This document shows, piece after piece, positions 40,077 to 55,682 of a stretch of 64,000 bases of DNA (within the stretch, counting starts at the first letter, position 1; every line of letters starts with the position of its first letter). The notes under the pieces were generated by a model. The model had not been told where the DNA came from. It did no database searches and saw nothing but the letters and a program-made list of their open reading frames with translations. The DNA is from Porticoccaceae bacterium (GTDB lineage Bacteria > Pseudomonadota > Gammaproteobacteria > Pseudomonadales > Porticoccaceae), in the NCBI GenBank assembly GCA_024639885.1, contig JAHEGD010000004.1, positions 335,545 to 399,544 on the forward strand. The letters are read 5' to 3'. The translations under genes were made by a program, and so were the position numbers.

Positions 40077-40095
40077 AACTAAACAATCAGGCTGC

Positions 40096-40701
40096 TTAGA
40101 GCTTGTCTGAGTTCTCTGCGAGGTAGGCAGCGACACCGTCTGGGGTGGCGTTCATGCCTTTGTCGCCCTGCTGCCAACCAGCTGGGCAGACTTCGCCGTG
40201 CTCTTGGTTGAAGGCGAGCGCGTCAACCATGCGCAGCATCTCGTCGACGTTGCGGCCGAGCGGCAGGTCGTTGACCACCTGGTGGCGAACCATACCCTCT
40301 TCGTCGATCAGGAACGAGGCGCGGAACGCGATGCCGGCCTGCGGGTGCTCAACGTCAAAGTCCTGGCAGATGGTGTGACGGGTGTCGGCGACCAGGGTGT
40401 ATTTAACCGGGCCGATACCGCCTTCGTTAACTGGGGTGTTGCGCCAGGCGTTGTGGCTGAACTGTGAGTCGATAGAGACACCGATCACTTCGACGCCGCG
40501 CTTGGCGAACTCTTCGATGCGGTGGTCAAAAGCGATCAGCTCAGACGGGCAGACGAAGGTGAAGTCGAGCGGGTAGAAAAAGATTACCGCTTTCTTGCCT
40601 TTGATTGCATCGCTAAGGGTAAAGCTATCGACAATCTCGCCGCTGCCCAGTACCGCTGCTGCGGTGAAGTCCGGAACCGGACGGCCTACTAATACACCCA
40701 T
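40096..40701 (-). CDS. Typical 2-Cys peroxiredoxin (AhpC/TSA family)
   Basis: The 201-residue product reduces hydrogen peroxide and organic peroxides. The peroxidatic cysteine lies in FTFVCPSELIAF and the resolving cysteine in HGEVCPAGW, so it is a Prx1/AhpC-like two-cysteine enzyme. I chose the ATG at 40701 after GGAGAGA; the longer track start lacks support. It is downstream of the glutaredoxin gene on the same strand. Upstream there is a palindrome GGCAGCCTGCC (about 40772). Confidence 0.93.
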   Translation of the reverse strand: MGVLVGRPVPDFTAAAVLGSGEIVDSFTLSDAIKGKKAVIFFYPLDFTFVCPSELIAFDHRIEEFAKRGVEVIGVSIDSQFSHNAWRNTPVNEGGIGPVKYTLVADTRHTICQDFDVEHPQAGIAFRASFLIDEEGMVRHQVVNDLPLGRNVDEMLRMVDALAFNQEHGEVCPAGWQQGDKGMNATPDGVAAYLAENSDKL

Positions 40702-40794
40702 GGTCTCTCTCCTGTGGTAGTCAATATTAATGGTTGGCGGCAACATAACCGCACTGTTTGCATGGTGTCACGGCAGCCTGCCGCGAGCCAATAA

Positions 40795-40824
40795 AAAATA
40801 GTAATCCGACCTATAGCCGATTAC
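40795..40824 (-). terminator. Weak candidate terminator after the glutaredoxin gene
   Basis: GTAATC/GATTAC arms around a 12-base loop begin within the glutaredoxin stop codon and are followed on the minus strand by TATTTTTTAT. The stem is only 6 bp. Confidence 0.4.
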
Positions 40825-41150
40825 GCCTCGGGCTGGCCAGCCATCGCCTCGTCAACTAGCGGCTTGAGCTCGCCGGCCTCGTGCATCTCGGTGATGATGT
40901 CACAGCCACCGACCAGCTCGCCGTTTACCCACAGCTGCGGGAAAGTCGGCCAGTTGCCGTACTGCGGCAGGTTGGCGCGGATCTCTGGGTTGCTGAGCAC
41001 ATCGACATAGGCAAAACGCTGGCCACAGGCCATCAGCGCCTGCACGGTGCGCGCCGAAAAACCACACTGTGGCTGGTTGGGCGAGCCCTTCATGTAGAGA
41101 ATGATCGGGTTGTTCTCTACCTGGTCGCGAATGGTATCCATGATCTCCAT
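40821..41150 (-). CDS. grxD: Monothiol CGFS glutaredoxin (Grx4/GrxD-like)
   Basis: The 109-residue product has the Fe-S glutaredoxin signature: ILYMKGSPNQPQCGFSART, then WPTFPQLWVNGELVGGCDI. CGFS glutaredoxins carry [2Fe-2S] clusters and work in iron-sulfur trafficking and iron sensing. It is divergent from the porin gene, and the Fur-box-like dyads lie between them, about 130-170 bp from this start, so iron control of this gene is possible but not shown. Confidence 0.95.
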   Translation of the reverse strand: MEIMDTIRDQVENNPIILYMKGSPNQPQCGFSARTVQALMACGQRFAYVDVLSNPEIRANLPQYGNWPTFPQLWVNGELVGGCDIITEMHEAGELKPLVDEAMAGQPEA

Positions 41151-41276
41151 GCCTGTTACACCTCAAATAGTCGACTAATTAAGTTGGTTATTCTACTCAA
41201 TCGCCGGCCACTCGGGAATGGCCGGGGCGCTAATTTTTTGCAGTTTTGGCCCAATAGCGAGCGGCCATCAAAATCT

Positions 41277-41297
41277 AAATGAGAATTAGTTGCATTT
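41277..41297. promoter_or_regulatory. Fur-box-like dyad 1
   Basis: AAATGAGAAT-T-AGTTGCATTT matches the extended iron box AAATGAGAATnATTCTCATTT in 7 of 10 right-arm positions and all left-arm positions. It is 60-80 bp before the porin ATG. Confidence 0.65.
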
Positions 41298-41303
41298 GCT
41301 ATT

Positions 41304-41318
41304 TGATAGCGGTTATCA
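41304..41318. promoter_or_regulatory. Fur-box-like dyad 2
   Basis: TGATAGC-G-GTTATCA is a near-perfect 7-1-7 inverted repeat of the Fur consensus TGATAATnATTATCA (11 of 14). It is 38 bp before the porin ATG and 6 bp after dyad 1, an arrangement common at Fur-repressed promoters. Confidence 0.7.
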
Positions 41319-41356
41319 TTCGCGCATCAAATGACACGACCTACTTGGAGTCCGCT

Positions 41357-42625
41357 ATGCCCCGCACCACCCGCGCTGTTTTGGCCAACACCCGCCGCCC
41401 CCTCGCCATCGCTCTCACCACCCTGCTCGCCGCACCACTGGCCAGCGCGGCCGGCAGCACCCCCACCCTAGAGGAGATGTGGCAGCTAATTCAAACTCAA
41501 AACCGCGAGATTGCCGAGCTGCGCAGCGAGCTGGCCAGCAGCCGCTCGCAGATCCAAGAGACCGCCGTGCAGGCCGAGGTCGCCGTCAGTGCGATAGAGT
41601 CGCTGCAATCGGTTGCGACCAGCAGCGCTAACAAGACCCATATCGGCGGCTACGGCGAGCTCCACTACAACCAGCTCAGCAAAGCCGATGGCGGCCGCAA
41701 AGACCAGATCGACTTCCACCGTTTTGTACTTTACGCCAACCACCAGTTCAGCGACTCGCTGCGGCTAGTCTCTGAGCTCGAGCTCGAGCACTCGATCGCC
41801 GGCGATGGCCAGCCGGGTGAGATCGAGCTGGAGCAAGCCTATATAGAGTGGGACTACGCGCCGCGCCAGCAGGCTAAGCTGGGGCTATTTTTGATCCCAG
41901 TTGGGATGACCAACGAGACCCACGAGCCGGAGACCTTTTACGGCGTCGAGCGCAACAACGTTGAGAAAAACATCATCCCGACCACCTGGTGGGAGGGCGG
42001 CGCGATGCTCTCCGGCCGCTGGGGCGAAGGCTTTAGCTACGATGCCGGCGTCCACTCCGGGCTGTTCTTAGATCCAGCTGCCGACACCTACAAGGTGCGC
42101 AGTGGCCGCCAGAAAGTCGGCGAGGCCAACGCCACCGACTTCGCCTACACCGGCCGGCTGCGCTACACCGGCGTGCCCGGGCTGAGCCTGTCGGTCAGCG
42201 CCCAGTACCAGACCGACCTGTTCCAGGGTGAGCTGCACGCCGACAGCGGCGCCGCCGACATCTCGGCGACCCTGATTGAGGGAAATTTCAGCTGGCAGCG
42301 CGGCGACTTCGGCCTGCGCGGGCTCTACGCCCAGTGGGATATCGACTCCGCGATCAACCAGATTAAAGCCGGCGCCGACCAGCAGAGCGGTTACTTTATT
42401 GAGCCAAGCTACCAGCTCAACGACAAGCTCGGGCTGTTCGCTCGCTACAGCGCCTGGGACAACCTCGCCGGCAGCAGTGCCAGCGACAGCGAGACCACCC
42501 AGTGGGATATCGGCCTCAACTACTACCTGCACCCGCGCGTAGTGATCAAGGCCGACTACCAGAACCAAGACGCCGCCAGTGGCGCCCAAGACGGTCTCAA
42601 TGTCGGTGTCGGCTACTCGTTCTAA
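41357..42625 (+). CDS. Outer-membrane porin with N-terminal coiled coil
   Basis: The 422-residue precursor has a signal peptide ending in LASAAG (about residue 32), a short helical region (about 35-75, LEEMWQLIQTQNREIAELRSE) typical of trimeric coiled coils in DcaP/OprP-like porins, and a beta-barrel rich in alternating aromatic residues ending VGVGYSF, with the terminal phenylalanine needed for BAM insertion. GGAG lies 6 bases before the ATG. Two Fur-box-like dyads precede it. Substrate is unknown; iron-chelate or other uptake under iron starvation is inferred. Confidence 0.85.
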   Translation: MPRTTRAVLANTRRPLAIALTTLLAAPLASAAGSTPTLEEMWQLIQTQNREIAELRSELASSRSQIQETAVQAEVAVSAIESLQSVATSSANKTHIGGYGELHYNQLSKADGGRKDQIDFHRFVLYANHQFSDSLRLVSELELEHSIAGDGQPGEIELEQAYIEWDYAPRQQAKLGLFLIPVGMTNETHEPETFYGVERNNVEKNIIPTTWWEGGAMLSGRWGEGFSYDAGVHSGLFLDPAADTYKVRSGRQKVGEANATDFAYTGRLRYTGVPGLSLSVSAQYQTDLFQGELHADSGAADISATLIEGNFSWQRGDFGLRGLYAQWDIDSAINQIKAGADQQSGYFIEPSYQLNDKLGLFARYSAWDNLAGSSASDSETTQWDIGLNYYLHPRVVIKADYQNQDAASGAQDGLNVGVGYSF

Positions 42626-43156
42626 ATGACCGCGCGCGCCCGCCAACTGCTAACCGCCGCCGCGCTACTGGCCAGCCTCTGGCTGAGCGCTGGCGCGCGG
42701 GCCGAGGTCTATCTGAGTCAGGCCGAATTTACCCAGCGCTACTTTAGCGAGCCCCCAGCCGCCGGCCAGCTGTGGCTGACCGACGAGCTCAAGCAGCAGG
42801 CCAAGCGCCTGCTCGGCCGCCAGCCGGCCGGGCTGCGGGTGCGCTACCAGCGCTCTACCGACGGCCTGCGCAGCGCCTGGGTAATGAACGAGATCGGCAA
42901 AGAGCTGCCGATCACCATCGGTGTGGTGGTTGAGGGCGAGCGGATTGTCGCGGTCGAGATCCTCGCTTTTCGCGAGAGCCGCGGCTGGGAGGTGCGCTTC
43001 CCCGCTTATACCGCCCAGTACCGCGGCGCGGCGCTAGACGGCGAGCGGCTGAGTGAAAACATCGACGGCATCACCGGCGCCACCTTATCGGTGCGCGCCG
43101 TCAATGCAGTTGCTAAACTAGCGCTCTTTTACGCACAGCAGCTGGCGCCGAGCTAA
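42626..43156 (+). CDS. Periplasmic FMN-binding domain protein
   Basis: The 176-residue precursor has a signal peptide (to GARA|E, about residue 26) and an FMN_bind domain with the flavinylation motif SENIDGITGATLSVRAV, where a threonine is covalently linked to FMN by ApbE in known homologues (RnfG, NqrC, FMN-binding reductases). The ATG directly follows the porin stop without a gap, so translation is probably coupled. No apbE gene is in the window. Likely role: carry electrons in the periplasm, with the PepSY protein next to it. Confidence 0.88.
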   Translation: MTARARQLLTAAALLASLWLSAGARAEVYLSQAEFTQRYFSEPPAAGQLWLTDELKQQAKRLLGRQPAGLRVRYQRSTDGLRSAWVMNEIGKELPITIGVVVEGERIVAVEILAFRESRGWEVRFPAYTAQYRGAALDGERLSENIDGITGATLSVRAVNAVAKLALFYAQQLAPS

Positions 43157-43182
43157 CTCGGCGCTGCAGCCCGGGGAGAGCA

Positions 43183-43914
43183 ATGGCTAAAAAATACCGC
43201 ACCACAGCCGCGATGCGCTGGCACAGCCGCGTCGGCGTCGCGCTATTTTGGCTGCTGGTGCTGCTGTCGCTGACCGGTATTGCGCTCAACCACACCGACC
43301 GGCTCGGGCTCGCCAAAATCTCGTTGCAAGCACCGCTGCTGCTCGACTGGTATGGGCTAGACGCCGCACCGGCTGAGCGCGCCAGTTTGCACGGCCGCGA
43401 CTACCAGCTGCAGAGTTACTACAGCGGCGCGCAGCCGGTCGGCTCGCTGTACAGTGATGGCCGCGCCGTCGCCGCCTGCCCGCCGCCGCTGCACAGCGCC
43501 GTCGCCCTGCCCGGCGAGCCGGCGCTGAGCGCCGTGCTCTGCAACGATGAGCTACTGCTGATCACCGCCGACGCACAATTGCTGGACAGCTGGCAAGTGG
43601 TTGCCGGCCTGCCCAGTGGTCTGCGCGCGCTAAGCTGGGAGAACCAACAGCTGGTCGGCCGGCACAGCGACGGCAGCGGCTGGGCGCTCGATACCACTCA
43701 ATTTACCGCCACGGCGGTGGCCGCCGCACCAGCGCTGGCCAGTAGCCCAAGCGCAGCGCCGGCGGCCGGGGTGTCACTACAGACGCTACTGCTCGACCTG
43801 CACAGCGGCCGCCTGTTTGGCGCCGCCGGGGTCTGGGTGGTCGACATCGCCGGACTGCTGTTCTGCCTGCTGGCGCTGACCGGTTTGTGGAGCGTGGTCA
43901 AACGGCCGCGCTGA
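43183..43914 (+). CDS. PepSY-associated transmembrane protein
   Basis: The 243-residue product has a basic cytoplasmic N-terminus, a transmembrane segment (about 18-37, WHSRVGVALFWLLVLLSLTG), a periplasmic region of about 175 residues, and a second transmembrane segment (about 217-237). WHxxxG and the terminal HSGRLFG-x-W pattern fit PepSY-TM proteins. Histidines near both membrane helices could bind heme. GGGGAGAG precedes the ATG. Third gene of the Fur-box cluster; partner of the FMN-binding protein by inference. Confidence 0.8.
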   Translation: MAKKYRTTAAMRWHSRVGVALFWLLVLLSLTGIALNHTDRLGLAKISLQAPLLLDWYGLDAAPAERASLHGRDYQLQSYYSGAQPVGSLYSDGRAVAACPPPLHSAVALPGEPALSAVLCNDELLLITADAQLLDSWQVVAGLPSGLRALSWENQQLVGRHSDGSGWALDTTQFTATAVAAAPALASSPSAAPAAGVSLQTLLLDLHSGRLFGAAGVWVVDIAGLLFCLLALTGLWSVVKRPR

Positions 43915-43992
43915 GCCCAATTGCCAGCAACGGCAAACGCCGTTACCATTCCAACCCGCCCGGCACTAGCCGCGGCGTCGATCACCATCCCG

Positions 43993-44013
43993 GGCAGCAA
44001 GGCTGCCTTTTTT
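43993..44013 (+). terminator. Rho-independent terminator of the porin cluster
   Basis: GGCAGC-AAG-GCTGCC followed by TTTTTT, 79 bp after the PepSY-gene stop and before argD. Confidence 0.85.
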
Positions 44014-44045
44014 AGTTTTTGCGGCGGCCCCGCAGGAGAGACTCG

Positions 44046-45239
44046 ATGGCCTCACCGGCAGTGATGAACAACTATGGCGCGCGCTCCACCACCTTGGTGC
44101 GCGGCGACGGCTGTTATCTGTGGGACGACCAGCAGCGCCGCTATCTCGACGCACTGGCCGGCATTGCGGTCTGCGGGCTAGGCCACAGCCACCCCGAGGT
44201 GGCCGCGGCAATTGCCGACCAAGCCGGTACGCTGCTGCACTGCTCCAACTACTTCAATATCCCCAAACAAGAGCAGCTCGCCGACAAGTTGCAGGCGCTG
44301 TCGGGGATGAGCAACATGGTGTTCGGCAACTCTGGCGCTGAGGCCAACGAGGCCGCCATCAAGCTGGCCCGCTTGCACGGCCACCGCAACGGCATCGCCA
44401 ACCCCACCGTCGTGGTCGCCAACCAGTCGTTCCACGGCCGCACCCTGGCCACCCTGAGCGCGACCGGCAACCCCAAAGTGCACGCCGGGTTTGAGCCGCT
44501 GGTCAGTGGCTTTTGCCGGGTGGCGTACAACGATATCGCTGCGATTGAAGCCGCGGCGGCGGCCAACCCCGATATCTGTGCGGTGATGGTCGAGCCGATT
44601 CAGGGCGAGGGCGGCATCCGCGTGCCGGACAAAGATTACCTGCAAAAAATCCGCGCGCTCTGCGACAGCCACGACTGGCTGATGATCTGCGACGAGATCC
44701 AGACTGGCAATGGCCGCACCGGCCGCTACTTTGCCTACCAGCACAGCGCTATCTTGCCGGATGTGGTGACTACCGCCAAAGGGCTTGGCAACGGCATGCC
44801 GATCGGCGTCTGCCTGGTTGCCGGCCGCGCCGATGGGTTGATGCAGCCGGGCAGCCACGGCACCACCTTTGGCGGCAACCCGCTCGCCTGCGCCGCCGCC
44901 CTAGCCACTATCAATGTGATTGAACGCGACCAGCTGGCGGCGCGCGCCGCCGAACTGGGGCTCTATTTTGCCAGCGCGTTTTGCGAGCAGATCGGCAGCC
45001 ACCCGGCGGTCAAAGAGATCCGCGGGGTCGGGCTGATGATTGGCATCGAACTGCATCGCGACTGTGGCGAGCTGTTTCAGTGGGCGCTGGAGGCAGGCGT
45101 CGTACTCAATGTCACCGCCGGCAACACCATCCGCCTGCTGCCGGCACTGACCATGAGCAACGCCCAGGCCGACCAAGTGATCGCCGCCGTCATTGCGCTG
45201 ATCGACCAGCACCACGCACAGACCGCGCAGGCCGATTGA
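44046..45239 (+). CDS. argD: Acetylornithine aminotransferase-like enzyme
   Basis: The 397-residue class-III PLP aminotransferase has [43 protein letters not shown] and the PLP lysine in [13 protein letters not shown]. ArgD makes N-acetylornithine from N-acetylglutamate semialdehyde and often also serves lysine synthesis. The adjacent argF supports the arginine assignment. I chose ATG 44046 after AGGAGAG; the track start lies 9 codons upstream. 19 bp separate it from argF. Confidence 0.92.
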   Translation: MASPAVMNNYGARSTTLVRGDGCYLWDDQQRRYLDALAGIAVCGLGHSHPEVAAAIADQAGTLLHCSNYFNIPKQEQLADKLQALSGMSNMVFGNSGAEANEAAIKLARLHGHRNGIANPTVVVANQSFHGRTLATLSATGNPKVHAGFEPLVSGFCRVAYNDIAAIEAAAAANPDICAVMVEPIQGEGGIRVPDKDYLQKIRALCDSHDWLMICDEIQTGNGRTGRYFAYQHSAILPDVVTTAKGLGNGMPIGVCLVAGRADGLMQPGSHGTTFGGNPLACAAALATINVIERDQLAARAAELGLYFASAFCEQIGSHPAVKEIRGVGLMIGIELHRDCGELFQWALEAGVVLNVTAGNTIRLLPALTMSNAQADQVIAAVIALIDQHHAQTAQAD

Positions 45240-45258
45240 GCCGCGCCGAGGAACTGCT

Positions 45259-46167
45259 ATGACCACACGCCATTTTTTAACCCTGCGCGACCTGTCCAGC
45301 GACGAGCTATTAGCGGTGGTTGCCCGCGCCGGCCAGCTCAAAGCGGCCCAGCGCAGCGGCGAGCTCCACCCGCTGCTGGCCGGCAAAGTGCTGGCGATGA
45401 TTTTCGAAAAATCGTCGACCCGCACCCGCGTCTCGTTTGAGGCCGGCATGGCCCAGCTTGGCGGCAGTGCCCTGTTCCTGTCGCCCAACGACACCCAGCT
45501 CGGCCGCGGCGAGCCGATTGAAGACAGCGCCCGGGTGATCTCGCGGATGGTCGATATCGTGATGGTCCGCACCTTCAGCCATGACACCTTAGAACGCTTT
45601 GCGGCGCACTCGCAGGTGCCGGTGATCAATGCGCTGAGTGATGACTACCACCCCTGCCAGCTGCTCGCCGACATCCAGACCTACACCGAGGCGCGCGGCC
45701 CGCTGGCTGGCAAAACGGTCAGCTGGATCGGCGACGGCAATAACATGTGCCACTCTTGGATTAACGCCGCGGCGCTGCTCGACTTTGAGCTGCGCATCGC
45801 CACCCCCAAAGGCTATGAGCCCAACCCGGCGATTGTCGCCGCCGCCGGCGGACGCGCGACTATTGGCCACACCCCCGAGCAGGCGGTCGCCGGCGCGCAC
45901 TTGGTGACCACCGATGTGTTCGCCTCGATGGGCCAAGAGCAAGAACAGGCCGAACGGCTGGCCCGCTTTGCCGGCTTCCAGGTCAACCACCCGCTGCTCG
46001 AAAAAGCGGCCGATGATGTACTGTTTATGCACTGCCTGCCTGCCCACCGCGGCGAAGAGGTCTCCGCCGAGCTACTCGAAGACGAGCGTATCTCGGTAGT
46101 CTGGGAAGAGGCTGAAAACCGACTGCACGCCCAAAAAGCGCTGATGGCGTTTTTGCTCAACGTTTGA
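45259..46167 (+). CDS. argF: Ornithine carbamoyltransferase
   Basis: ArgF makes citrulline from ornithine and carbamoyl phosphate, which CarAB (encoded at 46.9-51.3 kb) supplies. The 302-residue product has the carbamoyl-phosphate loop [15 protein letters not shown], the [11 protein letters not shown] segment, and the ornithine-loop [17 protein letters not shown] lies before the ATG. It converges with greA across a repeat-filled gap. Confidence 0.96.
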   Translation: MTTRHFLTLRDLSSDELLAVVARAGQLKAAQRSGELHPLLAGKVLAMIFEKSSTRTRVSFEAGMAQLGGSALFLSPNDTQLGRGEPIEDSARVISRMVDIVMVRTFSHDTLERFAAHSQVPVINALSDDYHPCQLLADIQTYTEARGPLAGKTVSWIGDGNNMCHSWINAAALLDFELRIATPKGYEPNPAIVAAAGGRATIGHTPEQAVAGAHLVTTDVFASMGQEQEQAERLARFAGFQVNHPLLEKAADDVLFMHCLPAHRGEEVSAELLEDERISVVWEEAENRLHAQKALMAFLLNV

Positions 46168-46174
46168 GCGCCGG

Positions 46175-46328
46175 CGGCGCGCGGTAAGCTCTAGGCCGCC
46201 ACCTAAAGAAAGACCCCGGCCCGGAGGCCGGGGTGACGGTTCTACAAATGCCGGCGCGCGGTAAGCTCTAGGCCGCCACCTAAAGAAAGACCCCGGCTCG
46301 GAGGCCGGGGTGACGGTTCTACAAATGC
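46175..46328. repeat. Tandem 77-bp repeat (two copies) with GC-rich hairpin
   Basis: Two near-identical 77-bp units (46175-46251 and 46252-46328) lie between argF and greA. Each holds the hairpin CCCCGGCC-CGGA-GGCCGGGG (46214-46233 and 46291-46310); copy two has one C-to-T change that keeps a G-U pair. On the minus strand each hairpin is followed by TCTTTCTTT, so they may end carAB-greA transcription. Confidence 0.85.
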
Positions 46329-46330
46329 CG

Positions 46331-46378
46331 CCGGTGGGGACGACGGTTCTACAAAGGCGGCCGGTGGGGACGACGGTG
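46331..46378. repeat. 30-bp repeat, 1.6 copies
   Basis: CCGGTGGGGACGACGGT is present at 46331 and 46361, one full 30-bp unit and one partial. The GACGGTTCTACAAA part is shared with the ends of the 77-bp units, so the two arrays are related. Confidence 0.75.
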
Positions 46379-46391
46379 CGCGCTAGCAGCG

Positions 46392-46871
46392 CTAGACGCC
46401 GTAGCGCACCTCGTCTATTTCGTACTCGACCTCGCCACCCGGGGTCCGCACCATCACTACATCGCCGACCTCTTTGCCGATCAGGGCGCGCGCAATCGGC
46501 GACTGGTAAGAGATCTTGTTGGACTTCACATCGGCCTCGTCGTCACCGACGATGGTATAGCTGACGCTGGCGTCGGTCTCAACGTTGAGGATGGTCACCG
46601 TGGAGCCGAAGATCACCTTATCGGCGGTCGGGATCTTACTGATATCGATCACCTGAGCGTTGCTCAACTTGGCTTCGATATCTTGTATACGGCCCTCAAT
46701 AAAACCCTGCTGTTCGCGGGCGGCGTGGTACTCGGCGTTCTCTTTCAAGTCACCGTGCTCGCGCGCTTCGGCGATCGCGGCGATCACCTTGGGGCGGTCC
46801 TGCCTCTTGAGCCGGTCGAGCTCTTCGCGCAGCGCGCTCTCGCCGCCGACTGTCATCGGGTTCTTTTGCAT
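46392..46871 (-). CDS. greA: Transcription elongation factor GreA
   Basis: GreA stimulates transcript cleavage by backtracked RNA polymerase. The 159-residue product has the N-terminal coiled coil with the acidic tip [17 protein letters not shown] and a C-terminal FKBP-like domain ([18 protein letters not shown]). The start [10 protein letters not shown] fits E. coli GreA (MQAIPMTLRG). It follows carB after 11 bp, probably in one operon. Confidence 0.97.
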   Translation of the reverse strand: MQKNPMTVGGESALREELDRLKRQDRPKVIAAIAEAREHGDLKENAEYHAAREQQGFIEGRIQDIEAKLSNAQVIDISKIPTADKVIFGSTVTILNVETDASVSYTIVGDDEADVKSNKISYQSPIARALIGKEVGDVVMVRTPGGEVEYEIDEVRYGV

Positions 46872-46882
46872 AATGTCTCTCG

Positions 46883-50101
<3,219 letters not shown>

Positions 50102-50155
50102 GTGCTGCTCGTTCCTGCGGCTGTCTCAATAAAATGTGTGGCGGTGGCGGCTGCT

Positions 50156-51301
50156 TCAACCGGCTTTGCGTTGGTCCATCAGTTCAATGAAGTGGTCAAA
50201 CAGCACCGCCGCCTCGTGCGGGCCGGGGCTCGCCTCGGGGTGGCCCTGAAAGCTAAAGGCCGGCCGGTCGGTGCGCTCAATACCTTGTAGCGAACCATCG
50301 AACAGCGAGCGGTGGGTGGCCACCAGGTTGGCTGGCAGCGAGCTTTCGTCGACCGCAAAGCCGTGGTTTTGGCTGGTGATCATGACCGTTTTACCGGCCA
50401 GCGCTTCAACCGGGTGGTTGGCGCCGTGGTGGCCAAACTTCATCTTGGCGGTCTTGGCACCGGAGGCGAGCGCCAGCAGCTGGTGGCCGAGGCAGATACC
50501 AAACAGCGGCATCTCTGCGGCGAGCAACTCGCCGATCGCGGCGATGGCGTAGTCACACGGCTCCGGGTCGCCGGGGCCGTTGGAGAGAAACACGCCGTCG
50601 GGCTGCATCGCCAGCACGTCGCTGGCCGGGGTCTTGGCCGGCACCACGGTGAGATCGCAGCCGCGGTCGGCGAGCATTCGCAAGATGTTCTGCTTAACGC
50701 CAAAATCGTAGGCGACCACCTTGTAGGGGCGCTCGGCCACTTCACGGTGGCCGACACCCAGCTGCCAACTGCCCTCGCGCCACGGGTAGCTGCTGGTACA
50801 GCTCACCACTTGGGCGAGATCGAGCCCCTGCAGGCCGGCAAAATTTTGCGCTTCGGTCAGTGCGCGCTGCTCGTCGAGCTCGGCGCCGGCCATCAGGCAG
50901 CCGCTCTGGGCGCCCTTCTCACGCAGTATCTTGGTCAGTTTGCGGGTGTCGATATCGGCGATGCCGAGAATATTGTTGTCGGCCAAGTAGCTGTCGAGGC
51001 TCTGCTCGCTGCGAAAGTTAGAGGCCAGCAGCGGCAGGTCGCGGATCACCAAGCCGGCGACGTGGACAGCGTCCGACTCGCGGTCTTCGGCGTTGACACC
51101 AACATTGCCGATATGTGGGTAGGTGAGGGTGACAATCTGCTTGGCGTAGGAGGGGTCGGTGAGGATCTCCTGGTAGCCGGTCAGCGCGGTATTGAACACC
51201 ACCTCTCCCACCGAACAGCCATCACTACCGATGGCTGACCCTCTGAACACGGTGCCATCTTCTAAAACCAAGATGGCGGGGCGATGGTTTTGGCGACTCA
51301 C
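50156..51301 (-). CDS. carA: Carbamoyl-phosphate synthase small subunit
   Basis: CarA is the glutaminase subunit that channels ammonia to CarB. The 381-residue product has the class-I amidotransferase nucleophile in [15 protein letters not shown] and the catalytic His-Glu in [11 protein letters not shown]. It starts with GTG at 51301, preceded by GGAGGT. No convincing promoter was found in the roughly 100 bp between it and the dapB terminator. Confidence 0.97.
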   Translation of the reverse strand: MSRQNHRPAILVLEDGTVFRGSAIGSDGCSVGEVVFNTALTGYQEILTDPSYAKQIVTLTYPHIGNVGVNAEDRESDAVHVAGLVIRDLPLLASNFRSEQSLDSYLADNNILGIADIDTRKLTKILREKGAQSGCLMAGAELDEQRALTEAQNFAGLQGLDLAQVVSCTSSYPWREGSWQLGVGHREVAERPYKVVAYDFGVKQNILRMLADRGCDLTVVPAKTPASDVLAMQPDGVFLSNGPGDPEPCDYAIAAIGELLAAEMPLFGICLGHQLLALASGAKTAKMKFGHHGANHPVEALAGKTVMITSQNHGFAVDESSLPANLVATHRSLFDGSLQGIERTDRPAFSFQGHPEASPGPHEAAVLFDHFIELMDQRKAG

Positions 51302-51405
51302 ACGACCTCCTAAAATGACACAACACAGCGAGCAGCGCTCGGCAACAATCCTAGAGTTTCGACGCTGATCGCGTCATAAACGCCCATTTTCGCCGGCCAA
51401 ATTGT

Positions 51406-51441
51406 AAAAAAGCGAGATGAAACGCTAGGGTCTCATCTCGC
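51406..51441 (-). terminator. Terminator after dapB
   Basis: On the minus strand GCGAGATGA and TCATCTCGC arms (12-base loop) are followed by TTTTTT. It ends the dapB transcript about 130 bp after its stop and separates it from carA. Confidence 0.88.
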
Positions 51442-51467
51442 TTAATTAGAAATTTTCTGGCCGCTTA

Positions 51468-51511
51468 CTCCCGGATCTAGGCCGCCCGTAGTGGGCAGAA
51501 TCTAGGAGTGC
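51468..51511. repeat. Imperfect inverted repeat in the dapB 3' region
   Basis: ACTCC/GGAGT outer arms, CTAG segments and an inner GCCC-GTAGT-GGGC hairpin form an imperfect stem. It lies between the dapB stop and its terminator and could be a stable 3'-end RNA. I see no gene in 51442-51569. Confidence 0.35.
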
Positions 51512-51569
51512 ATTGTACAGAGGTCGGGGGCGGTCTGTCTATCCGCATCTGCGCCTAATTGCGCCGCCG

Positions 51570-53523
<1,954 letters not shown>

Positions 53524-53568
53524 AGCTCTGCTCTTTGTTAATCATCCGGCGGCCGCGCCGCACCAACA

Positions 53569-53596
53569 ACAGCGCGGGGACTCTGCCCCGCGCTGT
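53569..53596 (-). promoter_or_regulatory. Perfect 11-bp hairpin between dnaK and dnaJ
   Basis: ACAGCGCGGGG-ACTCTG-CCCCGCGCTGT is a perfect 11-bp stem just after the dnaK stop. On the minus strand it is followed by TGTTGTTGG and not a T-run, so it is more likely a processing or mRNA-stability hairpin, or a partial attenuator, than a full terminator. Confidence 0.7.
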
Positions 53597-53620
53597 CGGT
53601 ATCGCTGTCGACTCAACAAA

Positions 53621-55528
<1,908 letters not shown>

Positions 55529-55624
55529 GATTACTCTCCAAAAATTTCGCTAGTCTCGACGCTGGCAGAGCGACACTCGCCAGCGGTTGTGGTCTGCGCA
55601 GGCTGTTTATCTGCGCTTATCTGT

Positions 55625-55653
55625 TAAGTGGGTGCTCAACCCTCTATTTCAAG
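55625..55653 (-). promoter_or_regulatory. Putative sigma-32 promoter of dnaK
   Basis: CTTGAAA (55647-55653) and CCCACTTA (55625-55632), spaced by 14 bp, match the heat-shock consensus CTTGAAA-N(11-16)-CCCCATnT. It lies in the grpE-dnaK gap, 97 bp before the dnaK start. Confidence 0.75.
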
Positions 55654-55682
55654 GGGTTAAACCACCCGGAAAGAAAAAACTT

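Noticed and set aside
46175-46378. CRISPR array
   Set aside because: The repeat units are tandem, 77 and 30 bp, with no unique spacers between them, and no cas genes are nearby.
46310-46564. 84-residue ORF in the argF-greA gap
   Set aside because: Its start is the repeat array (TVLQ...VGTTVLQ...VGTTV) and its remainder is antisense to greA, with no ribosome binding site.
51412-51441. tRNA-like or attenuator structure before carA
   Set aside because: It is a simple hairpin with a T-run directed from dapB; no leader peptide or cloverleaf is seen.
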